A stretch of 64,000 nucleotides of DNA from Chryseobacterium sp. VAUSW3 (GCF_002205795.1 NZ_NIUY01000001.1:496001-560000), one strand, 5' to 3'. Counted from the stretch's first letter, positions 9,115 through 18,153 are shown. A program made the numbers and translations. The notes: generated by a model from the sequence alone, not told the origin.

Positions 9115-10218
9115 TTATTTTTTTGGTGAGCAACCTGCCATGGTTGTAATTTTCACGGCTTCGGTTGGCGGAAGATTTTTGTTTCTTTCCACCAAACTTT
9201 CAATCATATTCTGCGCTACGGTTTTATAAATTTCTGTAATCGCAGCTCCTTCCTGCATTGCAGCGGGACGGCCAACGTCGCCTGCTTCCCTGATGCTTTG
9301 GATGATTGGGATTTCTCCAAGTACAGGGATTCCTAAATCTTCGGCAAGATATTGTGCACCCTGGTTTCCGAAAATATAATATTTATTATCCGGCAATTCT
9401 TCAGGAGTAAAGTACGACATATTTTCAATTAAACCTAACACCGGAATATTGATGCTTTCCATCTGGAACATCGCAATCCCTTTTCTTACATCAGCAAGAG
9501 CGATATGCTGCGGCGTACTTACAATTACAGCTCCGGTTACCGGAACTTCCTGGATAATTGAGAGGTGAATGTCACCAGTTCCCGGTGGCAGGTCGATTAA
9601 AAGAAAATCGAGTTCTCCCCAAGCCGCATCACGAATCATTTGGTTTAAAGCTTTGCTCGCCATAGGTCCGCGCCAAACCACTGCCTGGTTTGCCCCTGAG
9701 AAATAACCAATTGAAAGCATTTTCACGCCATAATTCTCCACTGGTTTCATCAGATTTCGACCGTCGATTTCCACAGAAATAGGTTTTGCTCCCACCGTGT
9801 CGAACATGGTAGGAACAGACGGTCCGTAAATATCGGCATCTAAAAGCCCTACTTTGAAGCCCATTTTCGACAAAGTTACAGCAAGATTGGCAGCGACCGT
9901 AGATTTGCCTACGCCACCTTTTCCGGAAGCCACGGCAATGATATTCTGTATTCCCGGAATCTGTTTCCCCTTGATTTGGTTCTGCTGAACTTCGGACGGT
10001 TCGGGAGAAGCAATTTTAAGTTTCAAAACTACATCTTCACCAAATTCTGAAGCAAAAGCCTGTTTCATGGCAGCTTCAAGTTTCTTTTTTTCGTGCATTG
10101 CGGGTGAATGCGCCGTCATATCAATATATACATCATTTCCCATCACCTGGAAATTGTGTACTAAATCATCAACTTCTATCTCTTTCAGAAATAACTGAAC
10201 TTTTTCTTTCGTCAACAT
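9115..10218 (-). CDS. mrp: Mrp/ApbC-type Fe-S cluster carrier ATPase
   Basis: 367 residues: an N-terminal DUF59/MIP18-like domain (about 1-80), then a MinD/ParA-type P-loop domain with the deviant Walker A motif ASGKGGVGKSTVAANLA, DADIYGPSVPTMF and the switch region LLIDLPPGTGDIHLS. Known members bind and transfer [4Fe-4S] clusters with ATP turnover. The downstream nifU-like gene supports this role. A TAAATTTG box lies 24 nt upstream. Confidence 0.94.
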   Translation of the reverse strand: MLTKEKVQLFLKEIEVDDLVHNFQVMGNDVYIDMTAHSPAMHEKKKLEAAMKQAFASEFGEDVVLKLKIASPEPSEVQQNQIKGKQIPGIQNIIAVASGKGGVGKSTVAANLAVTLSKMGFKVGLLDADIYGPSVPTMFDTVGAKPISVEIDGRNLMKPVENYGVKMLSIGYFSGANQAVVWRGPMASKALNQMIRDAAWGELDFLLIDLPPGTGDIHLSIIQEVPVTGAVIVSTPQHIALADVRKGIAMFQMESINIPVLGLIENMSYFTPEELPDNKYYIFGNQGAQYLAEDLGIPVLGEIPIIQSIREAGDVGRPAAMQEGAAITEIYKTVAQNMIESLVERNKNLPPTEAVKITTMAGCSPKK

Positions 10219-10242
10219 AATTTTTTACTAAAAATTGAATGA

Positions 10243-10250
10243 CAAATTTA
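10243..10250 (-). promoter_or_regulatory. Possible -7 box of the mrp-nifU operon
   Basis: TAAATTTG on the minus strand, 24 nt before the mrp ATG, fits TAnnTTTG. The -33 element is not evident. Confidence 0.4.
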
Positions 10251-10300
10251 CGCAAATTTTTCTGTAATTTAGAATGAATAAAAGTTAGATTGAACTGACA

Positions 10301-11617
10301 TCAATCACTATTAATTGATTTAAAATGCTTTTTCCGCCCGGAATTAATGGCTGCAGCAATAAAGAAAACCAGGAATGACGGGATTAGCCAGCCTAACTGA
10401 TGTTGGGATAAAGGGAGCCTGCTATTTATTTGTTCAACCGGTTCAGAGAAAATATTAAAGTACTGAAAGACAGAAAGTGACGCCACCAATGCTGCCGTAA
10501 CCACTGCCGCGACAAACGGTGTTTTAGAAAATATAATTTTCCCGAAGAACAACAATGTTAGAATCAATGAGAAGGTAATCGGATAGACAAACCCCAGAAT
10601 CACCACGGCATAATCGATGATTTCTTCCACGCTTTTCACCGAAAAATAAGCGGAAACCAAACAGGTTATCACCACGCCCACTTTATAATTTATTTTCCTA
10701 AACGTGAATTTCTCAAGAAAGCTGCCCATTGCAGAACTAAGTGCAATCGCAGTGGTAAGACAAGCCAAAGCTACCGCAAATGAAATCACCACGGTGCCGT
10801 TTTTACCTAAAACTTCATTCGAAATATGGAGCAAGAGGTCGGTTCGGGATATATTTTCCGACATAGGATAACCCGAGTGCGCGCCCAGATAAATTAAACC
10901 TCCATAGATAAACAGCAAAGCCACCATAGAGATTAATCCCGCCGCTATGGTAATTTTAAAACGGTCGTTACTGTTGGTATATCCTTTATCAATCGCAGCA
11001 GAAATAATAATTCCTGCGAAAATAACCGAGGCCAAAACATCCAATGTCTGGTACCCTTCATGAAAAGCAAAAACAAATGATTCCTGCGTACTTATGCCGG
11101 TGATTTTAGAAACATCAGGTGGATTCATAATGCCCATCACCACCAGAATTCCTAAACTTAAAATAAGAAAAGGAGTAAGAAAATTTCCGATGATATCTAC
11201 AATTTTCGATTGCGAAACCGATAAAAATATCACAACCGCAAAAAAGACGACAGAGAAAACAACATTATTAAAGCCCGGAAGAAGCGGTTTTATCCCGATT
11301 TCATAGGTCGCAGCGGCAGTTCTTGGAATTGCTACAATCGGACCAATACATAACATAATGAGAAACGCCAAAACGGTTACGATAAAAGGATTAACCTTTC
11401 GGCCGAGATCTGTAAATGATATACCGAAAAGCACCACAGTAAGCACTCCTAAAAAAGGAGCAATAATTCCTGTGGTGAAAAATCCAGCAACAGCAGCAAA
11501 CCATTCGCTTCCGGATTTCAGTCCGATAAAAGGAGGAAGAATTAAATTTCCCGCTCCAAAAAACATCGCAAAAAGTGCAAAACCCAAGGTTATTGCCGGC
11601 CCGAATTTATTTTTCAT
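10301..11617 (-). CDS. brnQ: Branched-chain amino acid carrier BrnQ
   Basis: A 438-residue inner-membrane transporter of the LIVCS family, which takes up Leu, Ile and Val with Na+ or H+. The N-terminal LFAMFFGAGNLILPPFIGLKS and later IGPIVAIPRTAAATYEIGI are family signatures; about twelve hydrophobic segments are visible. It lies 50 nt after a dicarboxylate/amino-acid symporter gene on the same strand, so the two may be co-transcribed as an uptake unit. Length is normal. Confidence 0.95.
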   Translation of the reverse strand: MKNKFGPAITLGFALFAMFFGAGNLILPPFIGLKSGSEWFAAVAGFFTTGIIAPFLGVLTVVLFGISFTDLGRKVNPFIVTVLAFLIMLCIGPIVAIPRTAAATYEIGIKPLLPGFNNVVFSVVFFAVVIFLSVSQSKIVDIIGNFLTPFLILSLGILVVMGIMNPPDVSKITGISTQESFVFAFHEGYQTLDVLASVIFAGIIISAAIDKGYTNSNDRFKITIAAGLISMVALLFIYGGLIYLGAHSGYPMSENISRTDLLLHISNEVLGKNGTVVISFAVALACLTTAIALSSAMGSFLEKFTFRKINYKVGVVITCLVSAYFSVKSVEEIIDYAVVILGFVYPITFSLILTLLFFGKIIFSKTPFVAAVVTAALVASLSVFQYFNIFSEPVEQINSRLPLSQHQLGWLIPSFLVFFIAAAINSGRKKHFKSINSD

Positions 11618-11667
11618 TGCAATATGCAGTTCTCTGTTTGATGGAATTTTATAGTTTTTAGGAATTC

Positions 11668-12918
11668 CTATAAATCTCCCCCATGATTATCCAGCTGGCC
11701 TTCCCATTTGGAAACGGAAGAAGTTGCAAGAGCATTTCCTAAAACATTCGTCATGCTTCTTCCCATATCGCAAAAGTGGTCGATAGGTAAGATTAGAGCG
11801 ATACCTTCCGGCGGAATGCCGAACATGGTACAGGTTGCCACAATAATTACAAGACTCGCTCTGGGTACTCCTGCGATTCCTTTTGAGGTAAGCATTAAAA
11901 CCAAAAGCATAGTAATTTGCTGTCCCAAAGTCATATCGATTCCGTAAATCTGTGCAATGAAAATCGCGGCAAAAGTCATATACATCATACTTCCATCGAG
12001 ATTAAAAGAATATCCGAGTGGGAGAATAAAAGATACAATCCGGTTGTTACATCCAAATCTTTCGAGTTCTTCAACCAGTTTTGGGAACACAGCTTCGGAA
12101 CTTGTAGTGGAAAAAGCAATTAATAAAGGAGCTTTAATCCTGCGTAAAAGTTCGAAAAGGCGGTTTCCTAAAATCAGATAACCTACAATAAGTAGAACCA
12201 ACCATAGAATTCCAAGCGCAAAAAAGAAGTCACGCAGATAAATTGCATAAACTTTAAAGATTTCAAAACCATTGGTTGCTACCACCGCTGCAATAGCACC
12301 TAAAACTCCCAGAGGTGCAAACCACATGATATAACCCACCATTTTCAAAATTGCGTGTGCACAAATATCAAGCGCACGGACAATTGGCTTTGTATATTCT
12401 TCGCCCATATTGGCCAGGGCAACCCCAAACATAATAGAGAATACTACAATCTGAAGCACTTCATTCGTAGCAAACGCCTCGAATAAACTTTTCGGAATAA
12501 TGTGTTTCACGAACTGTTCCAATGAAAGTCCCTGGCTGTTTGCCACTACTTCACCGGCATCTCCCGCAGCAGGAATAGCAAGCTGCATGACTTTGCCCGG
12601 CTCCATCCAGTTTACTAAAACAAGTCCTATCGTAAGTGACACGAGCGAGGCTATTATAAACCAAAGCATTGCTTTTGTGCCTACCCGGCCTATCATCTTA
12701 ATATCACTCATCTTGGCGATACCTACCACTAATGTTGTAAATACCAGCGGAGCGATAATCATCTGTACCAAACGGATGAAGACGGTTCCTAAAAGTTTAA
12801 TGTTTTTCGAAAATCCTTCGGAACTTTCAGGGTACTGGGTATGCACGATCCCGCCCATTACAACTCCTAATATAAGCGCAACGATAATGGCGATGAACAG
12901 TTTGTTTTGTCCTTTCAT
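11668..12918 (-). CDS. Dicarboxylate/amino acid:cation symporter (DAACS family)
   Basis: 416 residues with the glutamate/dicarboxylate symporter plan: eight transmembrane helices and two re-entrant loops. Key motifs are the serine-rich loop AFSTTSSEAVFPKLVEEL, the helix-7 motif FNLDGSMMYMTFAAI and the helix-8 motif IDHFCDMGRSMTNVLGN. Substrate is probably glutamate, aspartate or a C4-dicarboxylate; sequence does not decide. First gene of a likely pair with brnQ, preceded by a TATATTTG promoter box. Confidence 0.93.
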   Translation of the reverse strand: MKGQNKLFIAIIVALILGVVMGGIVHTQYPESSEGFSKNIKLLGTVFIRLVQMIIAPLVFTTLVVGIAKMSDIKMIGRVGTKAMLWFIIASLVSLTIGLVLVNWMEPGKVMQLAIPAAGDAGEVVANSQGLSLEQFVKHIIPKSLFEAFATNEVLQIVVFSIMFGVALANMGEEYTKPIVRALDICAHAILKMVGYIMWFAPLGVLGAIAAVVATNGFEIFKVYAIYLRDFFFALGILWLVLLIVGYLILGNRLFELLRRIKAPLLIAFSTTSSEAVFPKLVEELERFGCNNRIVSFILPLGYSFNLDGSMMYMTFAAIFIAQIYGIDMTLGQQITMLLVLMLTSKGIAGVPRASLVIIVATCTMFGIPPEGIALILPIDHFCDMGRSMTNVLGNALATSSVSKWEGQLDNHGGDL

Positions 12919-12981
12919 GTATTTTGTTTTTTTTGAAGAATCGTCTGAGGCGATCTTTGGAAAGAGGTTTTGTAAGAATTA

Positions 12982-13016
12982 CAAATATATGTTTTTTTAT
13001 GGAAAATCATCAACAA
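12982..13016 (-). promoter_or_regulatory. Probable promoter of the DAACS symporter gene
   Basis: The -7 box TATATTTG is at 12982-12989 and TTG triplets at 13011-13016 lie at about the -33 distance on the minus strand. This leaves a leader of roughly 57 nt. Confidence 0.5.
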
Positions 13017-13072
13017 TGCCCAATATCAGCCAGACATCATAAAAACCGTATCGCATCATTACCAAAACAAAA

Positions 13073-13094
13073 AACCTCTGAAAATTCAGAGGTT
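13073..13094 (-). terminator. Terminator of the BON/SH3 gene pair
   Basis: The 10-bp perfect stem aacctctgaa/ttcagaggtt is followed by six T on the minus strand, 36 nt past the SH3 gene stop. Confidence 0.88.
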
Positions 13095-13130
13095 CTAATA
13101 TACTGCAATATACCGTATTGTTTAAATAAT

Positions 13131-13550
13131 TTATGCTCTTAAATATCTTGCATAAGCATAACCTTCTTCTCCATCGGCGGTCCTTACTTTCCACCAGTCG
13201 TCTGAAGTCTGCTCTACCAAAGTTACAGATTCGCCTTTAGCAGCTTTACCTACGATAGCACCTTCTGTTGAAGGTTCCTGTCTGATATTAAGGTTAGAAT
13301 CTTCTGTAGCAACGGTTAAGGTAGAACCTGATGCCAAACCTGCCACCTGAACATCAACATTGATATCCGAAGCGGAATAAGTAGAATCTATTGCGCCAAG
13401 GGCGTTCCACACTGCATCTTTTGCTGCGGTAGAAGCAGCGCTTCCGGACACATATAAAATTCCGTCCTGTTCTACTACCTTAAGATTGGATACTCCGGCT
13501 GACTGAGCAGCAGAGATTACTCCTGCGTATTTATCCTGTAATGCACTCAT
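13131..13550 (-). CDS. BON-like plus bacterial SH3 domain protein
   Basis: 139 residues. The first half (GVSNLKVVEQDGILYVSGSA ... SDINVDVQVAG) looks like a BON domain; the second half (LTVATEDSNLNIRQEPSTEG ... WWKVRTADGEEGYAYARYL) is a bacterial SH3 (SH3b) domain, with the NIRQEPS and WWKV signatures. SH3b domains usually bind cell-wall peptide. No signal peptide is visible: the protein starts MSALQDKYAGVIS, which is unusual for SH3b. It follows a two-BON lipoprotein gene by 6 nt, so both are made from one message and may act together. Role unknown. Confidence 0.75.
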   Translation of the reverse strand: MSALQDKYAGVISAAQSAGVSNLKVVEQDGILYVSGSAASTAAKDAVWNALGAIDSTYSASDINVDVQVAGLASGSTLTVATEDSNLNIRQEPSTEGAIVGKAAKGESVTLVEQTSDDWWKVRTADGEEGYAYARYLRA

Positions 13551-13556
13551 AACTGA

Positions 13557-14036
13557 TTATTTTACGGTGTAATTATAATTAACTTTTCCAGCCTGTAACG
13601 CATCGACCGACATTTTAATTTTTCTCGCCTGTTCCGGGGAAACATTTCCGGTGAGGGTTAATTCGCCGTTGATCACCTCTACCTTAACCGAAGGGAAATC
13701 CTTAACCGCGTCGGTTACTTTCTGCTGAACTGCAGGATCAACAGCAGACACTGTTTCTACCACTACAGGAGCTTCAATAGTCGCCATATCCATTACATCC
13801 TTAATACCCGGGATTGCTTTTAGGGAAGCGATCATTGCATCTTTTGAAGCCTGGTCTGCGAACGTTCCGCTTAAGTGCGCAGTTCCGTCTTTTACTTCAA
13901 CGGATGCTGTTGGGTTAGAGGTTACTACTGTTGTAGCCTGGGTTTGGAGTTCTGCATCTGTAACTTTCTTTTTACAGGAGATAGAACCGAACGATACTGC
14001 GAGCGCTAAAGCCGCCATTGCGATTGTTTTTTTCAT
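13557..14036 (-). CDS. BON-domain (transport-associated) lipoprotein
   Basis: 159 residues. MKKTIAMAALALAVSFGSISC followed by KKK reads as a lipoprotein signal with the acylated Cys at residue 21. Two BON domains follow, about residues 28-85 (TDAELQTQATTVV ... IPGIKDVMDM) and 97-159 (DPAVQQKVTDAV ... VNYNYTVK). BON domains bind phospholipid or help hold outer-membrane or periplasmic assemblies, often in stress-induced proteins such as OsmY. Pairs with the downstream BON/SH3 gene. A TAAATTTG box is 32 nt upstream. Confidence 0.82.
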   Translation of the reverse strand: MKKTIAMAALALAVSFGSISCKKKVTDAELQTQATTVVTSNPTASVEVKDGTAHLSGTFADQASKDAMIASLKAIPGIKDVMDMATIEAPVVVETVSAVDPAVQQKVTDAVKDFPSVKVEVINGELTLTGNVSPEQARKIKMSVDALQAGKVNYNYTVK

Positions 14037-14067
14037 AGTGAATTTATTTAATGTTAAAATTGGTTAT

Positions 14068-14075
14068 CAAATTTA
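14068..14075 (-). promoter_or_regulatory. Possible -7 box of the BON operon
   Basis: TAAATTTG on the minus strand fits TAnnTTTG and gives a leader of about 27 nt before the lipoprotein gene. Confidence 0.4.
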
Positions 14076-14205
14076 AAGATAAAACCCAAGTTTGATTCTT
14101 AATTAAATACTAAAGTTTTCTTAAATTTCTGAGATGCCACTCTGATTTGGTGAAATCCCCGAGGAATATTCCGACTGTTTTATTCTCAAATATACATCTT
14201 TTTAA

Positions 14206-14832
14206 TTATAAATTCTGATGGTTTTCTTCAATTGTCCGGAAAGTAAGATTTACTCTGGGCCCCTTCACTTTTTTAGTCGGAGGAAGACGGTGGAGCCAGT
14301 ACGACTGTGTTTCATCTTTCATGACCAGAAGGCTTCCGTGGTCCAAAATCAATTCAACTTTTTCGCCGGTTACTTTATGTTTGAACGAAAATTTTCTTTC
14401 GGCCCCCAAACTCAATGAGGCAATTGCTCCGTTTTTTTTAAGGTCCTTTTCCGCATCGCTATGGTACGCCATTCCTTCGTCTCCGTTATGATAAAGATTC
14501 AGCAGGCAGGAATTGAATTTCTCTCCTGTTTTTTCCTCGACGAGTTTCTTCAAAGCAAGAAGTTCTTCGGTCCAGAGCAACGCTGTTTTTGTGGTTTTGG
14601 AATAAGTGTACTGAAAACCTTCGTCCCCATACCACGCCACTTTTCTTTTAGTAACAATCTTTTTTCCAAATATTACGGCTTCATCATTTTTCCAGGCAAT
14701 ATTTTCTAAGAGCTTCCAGTAAAAAAAATCTGCTTTATCCGCATCCAATATTTTGCCATAATAATTTACGGTTCCATCTTTTGGAAGTAAATTAACATCT
14801 GGTTCAGCAAGATTTCCGAATAAACTCATCAT
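14206..14832 (-). CDS. AlkB-like 2-oxoglutarate/Fe(II) dioxygenase
   Basis: 208 residues. Iron ligands are H124 and D126 (in AYHSDAE) and H181 (in YWLHRLPPT); the 2-oxoglutarate/substrate motif RVNLTFR at 193-199 matches the AlkB consensus RxNxTxR exactly. Members of this family remove alkyl groups from DNA or RNA bases by oxidative demethylation. The length and the NLYHNGDEGMAYHSD stretch resemble the short ALKBH2/3-like group. It stands alone and is divergent from the secreted hydrolase gene, 60 nt away. The second residue is also Met, so the start could be 3 nt later. Confidence 0.92.
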   Translation of the reverse strand: MMSLFGNLAEPDVNLLPKDGTVNYYGKILDADKADFFYWKLLENIAWKNDEAVIFGKKIVTKRKVAWYGDEGFQYTYSKTTKTALLWTEELLALKKLVEEKTGEKFNSCLLNLYHNGDEGMAYHSDAEKDLKKNGAIASLSLGAERKFSFKHKVTGEKVELILDHGSLLVMKDETQSYWLHRLPPTKKVKGPRVNLTFRTIEENHQNL

Positions 14833-14892
14833 AGAATTATTTACAAATCAAATTTCTGATTTTTTTTATACATTCGTTCAAAATTAGTCTCA

Positions 14893-16749
14893 ATGAAAAA
14901 ACTCTTACAGATTCTTCTCATTTTCTGCTTCATCACGTTGTTTGCGCAAAACAGAGCCGATAACACATTCGTAAAAGAAAACTTTATTAAAAAAGAGGTG
15001 TATATCCCCATGCGCGACGGCGTGAAATTATTCACTTCAATTTACATTCCGAAAGACATTTCCAGAACAAAAAAATATCCTTTTATCATGCAGCGTACTT
15101 GCTACAGCGTCGCTCCGTATGGTGAAAATGAATACCGTGCCGCTTTAGGTCCAAACAAATATCTGATGAACGATAAGTATATTTTTGTTTATCAGGATGT
15201 GCGCGGCAGATACATGAGCGAAGGAACTTTCACCAACATGACGCCACAGGTTGAACGTAAAACTAAAAAAGATGTTGATGAAAGTACCGATACCTATGAC
15301 ACGATTGAATGGCTTTTAAAAAACATTGACAACAATAACGGCAAAGTCGGACAATACGGAACTTCTTATCCTGGATTTTATACTGCGGCCGGAATTTTGG
15401 CTGATCATCCTGCATTGGTAGCGTCTTCACCTCAAGCACCAATTTCCGATTTTTGGAACGACGATTTTCTTCACAATGGTAAATTTATGCTCGGATATTT
15501 TCGCACTTTCCCGGTTTTTGGTGTACAAAAAACCAAGGCCGAAAAAGAAGGTTGGTATATGGATTCTTTCATAAAACCCACTTCAGAAGACGGCTTGAAG
15601 TTCTACCGTGAACTCGGCACTTTAAAGGACGGCTACGAAAAATATTACAAAGATAATTTCTTTATGACGGAGATTATGAATCATCCAAACTATGATGAAT
15701 ACTGGCAAAAAAGAAGTCTTCTTCCTCACTTAAAGAATGTAAACCATGCGGTAATGACCGTTGGTGGCTGGTTTGATGCAGAAGATTTATCTGGCCCGCT
15801 GAATATTTACAAAACAATTGAAAAAACCAGTCCGAAAGCCAAAAACACCATCGTGATGGGACCATTTTCTCACGGAGCTTGGGCAAGGGAAACCGGAAAA
15901 CATTTCCATAATGAGATTTATTTTGGAGACAGCATTGCCACCTATTATCAAAAGAATCTGGAAACGAAATTTTTCAGTCATTACCTGAAAGGAAATTCTA
16001 AAACCGACGCCGGCCTGCCGGAAGCCGTGATGTATGACACCGGAAAAAAAGAATGGAAAGAATTCAAAACCTATCCGCCAAAAGAATCGGTAAAACTAAA
16101 CTTTTATCTTGCCGACGGAACCCTAAAAAACATCGCCTCGAACACAGTTTCTGAATACTACAGCGATCCCAATAATCCTGTTTTGAGTTCGGACAATTTG
16201 AAAGATTTCAATGGATTTACGCCAAGAAATTACATGAGCGAAGACCAGCGTTTCGCTGTTGGAAGACCGGACGTTTTGACTTTCACAACAGAACCGTTGT
16301 CGGAACATCTTACTTTCGGTGGTGAAATCATGGCAAAACTTAACATCGCTTCCACTTCTACTGATGCAGATTTTGCGGTAAAGCTAGTTGATGTGTACCC
16401 GGAAGATTTCAAACCGGCGGAAAAGAAGGACGGCGTTATTTACGGGAATTACCACCAAATGGTAAGAAGCGAAATTATGCCGGCAAGATTCCGCAACTCG
16501 CGCGAAAAGCCTGAAGCATTGGTTGCCAACCAGAAGACAGCAGTGAATTTCCGACTTCAGGATGTGGTGCATACCTTCAAAAAAGGACACCGGATTCAGA
16601 TTCAGATTTCAAGCACGTGGTTTCCGCTGTTTGTTGTAAATCCTCAGAAATTTTTGGCAAATCCGAACCTTGCGACAAAAGAAGATTATACAAAAGCATT
16701 CATTAAAATCTTCGGCGACAGTTCCATTGAAGCCGATATTTTAAAATAA
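14893..16749 (+). CDS. Secreted CocE/NonD-family hydrolase (X-Pro dipeptidyl-peptidase S15 fold)
   Basis: 618 residues starting with a Sec signal (MKKLLQILLIFCFITLFAQN). The alpha/beta-hydrolase core has the nucleophile Ser158 in GTSYPG, a likely Asp295 in GWFDAEDLSG and His327 in GPFSHGAWA; the C-terminal jelly-roll domain (EHLTFGGEIMAKLNIASTS ... GHRIQIQISSTWFP) completes the S15 architecture. Relatives include cocaine esterase, glutaryl-7-ACA acylase and alpha-amino-acid ester hydrolases, so the substrate is an ester or amide that cannot be specified. Ends in a strong hairpin at 16772. No T9SS sorting domain is present, suggesting a periplasmic location. Confidence 0.93.
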   Translation: MKKLLQILLIFCFITLFAQNRADNTFVKENFIKKEVYIPMRDGVKLFTSIYIPKDISRTKKYPFIMQRTCYSVAPYGENEYRAALGPNKYLMNDKYIFVYQDVRGRYMSEGTFTNMTPQVERKTKKDVDESTDTYDTIEWLLKNIDNNNGKVGQYGTSYPGFYTAAGILADHPALVASSPQAPISDFWNDDFLHNGKFMLGYFRTFPVFGVQKTKAEKEGWYMDSFIKPTSEDGLKFYRELGTLKDGYEKYYKDNFFMTEIMNHPNYDEYWQKRSLLPHLKNVNHAVMTVGGWFDAEDLSGPLNIYKTIEKTSPKAKNTIVMGPFSHGAWARETGKHFHNEIYFGDSIATYYQKNLETKFFSHYLKGNSKTDAGLPEAVMYDTGKKEWKEFKTYPPKESVKLNFYLADGTLKNIASNTVSEYYSDPNNPVLSSDNLKDFNGFTPRNYMSEDQRFAVGRPDVLTFTTEPLSEHLTFGGEIMAKLNIASTSTDADFAVKLVDVYPEDFKPAEKKDGVIYGNYHQMVRSEIMPARFRNSREKPEALVANQKTAVNFRLQDVVHTFKKGHRIQIQISSTWFPLFVVNPQKFLANPNLATKEDYTKAFIKIFGDSSIEADILK

Positions 16750-16771
16750 TTTCGTTTTAAAACATAAAAAA

Positions 16772-16800
16772 ATCTCTTTCAACGAATTGTTGAAAGAGAT
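16772..16800 (+). terminator. Terminator of the CocE-type hydrolase gene
   Basis: A perfect 12-bp stem (16772-16783 with 16789-16800) and a 5-nt loop, then a T-rich tail. It is preceded by seven A, so it could also stop minus-strand transcripts from speB. Confidence 0.93.
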
Positions 16801-16850
16801 TTTTATTTTTTACCACAAAACGAACTAATTAATGTCTGTATTTAATGAAT

Positions 16851-16919
16851 CTTGATTCTTGGTTCTTGGTTCTTGATTCTTTTTCTTTTTTCTTTCTTCT
16901 TTCTTCTTTCTTCTTTCTT
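16851..16919. repeat. Heptanucleotide tandem repeat tract
   Basis: CTTG recurs at 16851, 16858, 16865 and 16872 (unit TTCTTGG or TTCTTGA). After a short T-rich link, the unit TCTTTCT continues with the same 7-nt period to base 16919, directly against the speB stop codon. It fills the space between the convergent hydrolase and agmatinase genes. Confidence 0.9.
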
Positions 16920-17771
16920 CTACTTCGAAATATGATAATACGCCAACATTTTATAATATAATTTTGCAGCAAGGAAAGCCGTTGGTTTTGGCATCGGCGA
17001 ATCCATTAATTCTACAATATCAAAGGCAACTACATTGCATTTTTCAAAAACTTTTTTAAGCAATTCCAACGTTGGATACCACTGCAAACCGCCCGGTTCG
17101 GGAGTTCCTGTGGACGGAGCAATTGATGGATCAAACGCATCCAAATCGATGGTGATATATACATTTCCTGAAACTTTTGCAAGAACATCATCAATCCAAT
17201 TTGGGTTTGTCGCGATTTCATGTGCCCAAAAACAATTTCCCTCTTGTACATATTGCATTTCCTCTATATCTCCAGAACGAATCCCGACTTGTACCAAATT
17301 ATGTTTCTGACTCGCTTCAAAAACCGCACAAGCATGATTGGAAGTGCTTCCGTGAAAATCCGGACGTAAATCGGTGTGTGCATCCAGTTGAAGAACCGTA
17401 AGATTTTCAAACTTTTCGCCTACCGCGCGAATAGAACCAATAGAAACCGAATGTTCGCCACCGAATAGCGTTAATAATTTATCTTCATGACCCAGCAATT
17501 CTTTGGTTTTTTGGTAAACTGCTTCGGTCATGGCTTCAGGAGAAGATTTCTCTGTGATCTCGCCTGCAAGGTAAACTCCTTCAAGATAAGGTTCGGTACC
17601 GGTTTCGATGTCGTAAAGCTCCATATTTTCTGAAGCATCAAGAAAAAGTTCCGGGCCTTTGTCGGCACCTTTCCCCCAGGTTGAAGTTCCGTCGTAAGGA
17701 ACGGTTACAAGCACTACTTTTGACGATTCTAACTGAGCGTTTTCTTCCGGAATTCCAGCATATGTCTGCAT
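16920..17771 (-). CDS. speB: Agmatinase (ureohydrolase family)
   Basis: Hydrolyses agmatine to putrescine and urea. The 283-residue protein carries all the Mn-binding motifs of the arginase superfamily: GGEHSVSIG, LQLDAHTDLRPDF and ITIDLDAFDPSIAPSTGTPE. Arginine decarboxylase, the enzyme making agmatine, is encoded on the same strand at 18874-20265, separated by two plus-strand genes, so the pathway is present but not in one operon. The stop codon abuts a 7-nt tandem repeat tract. A TATCTTTG box lies 38 nt upstream. Confidence 0.94.
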   Translation of the reverse strand: MQTYAGIPEENAQLESSKVVLVTVPYDGTSTWGKGADKGPELFLDASENMELYDIETGTEPYLEGVYLAGEITEKSSPEAMTEAVYQKTKELLGHEDKLLTLFGGEHSVSIGSIRAVGEKFENLTVLQLDAHTDLRPDFHGSTSNHACAVFEASQKHNLVQVGIRSGDIEEMQYVQEGNCFWAHEIATNPNWIDDVLAKVSGNVYITIDLDAFDPSIAPSTGTPEPGGLQWYPTLELLKKVFEKCNVVAFDIVELMDSPMPKPTAFLAAKLYYKMLAYYHISK

Positions 17772-17808
17772 AGGATATTTAAATTTTTAGGTTGAATATT
17801 TAAGATTT

Positions 17809-17816
17809 CAAAGATA
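17809..17816 (-). promoter_or_regulatory. Probable -7 box of speB
   Basis: TATCTTTG on the minus strand is a common form of the Bacteroidetes box; leader about 33 nt. Confidence 0.5.
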
Positions 17817-17900
17817 AATAAAACGGTGATAACTCATGGCACTTTTCTCACACGTCCGATTTCTAAAAAAAAATGATAACTTTATGCAAAACTTCATGTG

Positions 17901-18110
17901 ATGGAAACAAATAATATCGAAAACAAAAACGGAAAGTGGATTTGGGGAATTTTTTATTACAATAAAGAAGACGACAGAATTTTCCCTCCAAAAAGATTGC
18001 CCTGGATGGGTTGGACCGTGAATTTTGCGAACTGGAAATCGATCGCAGCACTCGTCGCAATGCTCATATTTTTCTATTTTATCATATTCATTATCGGAAA
18101 GTATAAGTAA
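17901..18110 (+). CDS. Small DUF5808-like membrane protein
   Basis: 69 residues from ATG 17901; a GTG directly before it could serve instead. The pattern NGKWIWGIFYYNKEDDRIFP and the following MGWTVNFANWKS resemble DUF5808, a short domain found alone or at the end of larger membrane proteins. One hydrophobic helix (about residues 46-65, SIAALVAMLIFFYFIIFII) ends the protein, followed by a basic GKYK tail. Function unknown. It precedes the HAD phosphatase gene by 57 nt on the same strand, though that gene seems to have its own promoter. Confidence 0.7.
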   Translation: METNNIENKNGKWIWGIFYYNKEDDRIFPPKRLPWMGWTVNFANWKSIAALVAMLIFFYFIIFIIGKYK

Positions 18111-18145
18111 TAAACAGCTGTTTATAATACTTACTGCACTTTTTT

Positions 18146-18153
18146 TACCTTTG
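18146..18153 (+). promoter_or_regulatory. Probable -7 box of the HAD phosphatase gene
   Basis: TACCTTTG fits TAnnTTTG. The ATG follows 14 nt later, giving a very short leader. Confidence 0.45.
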
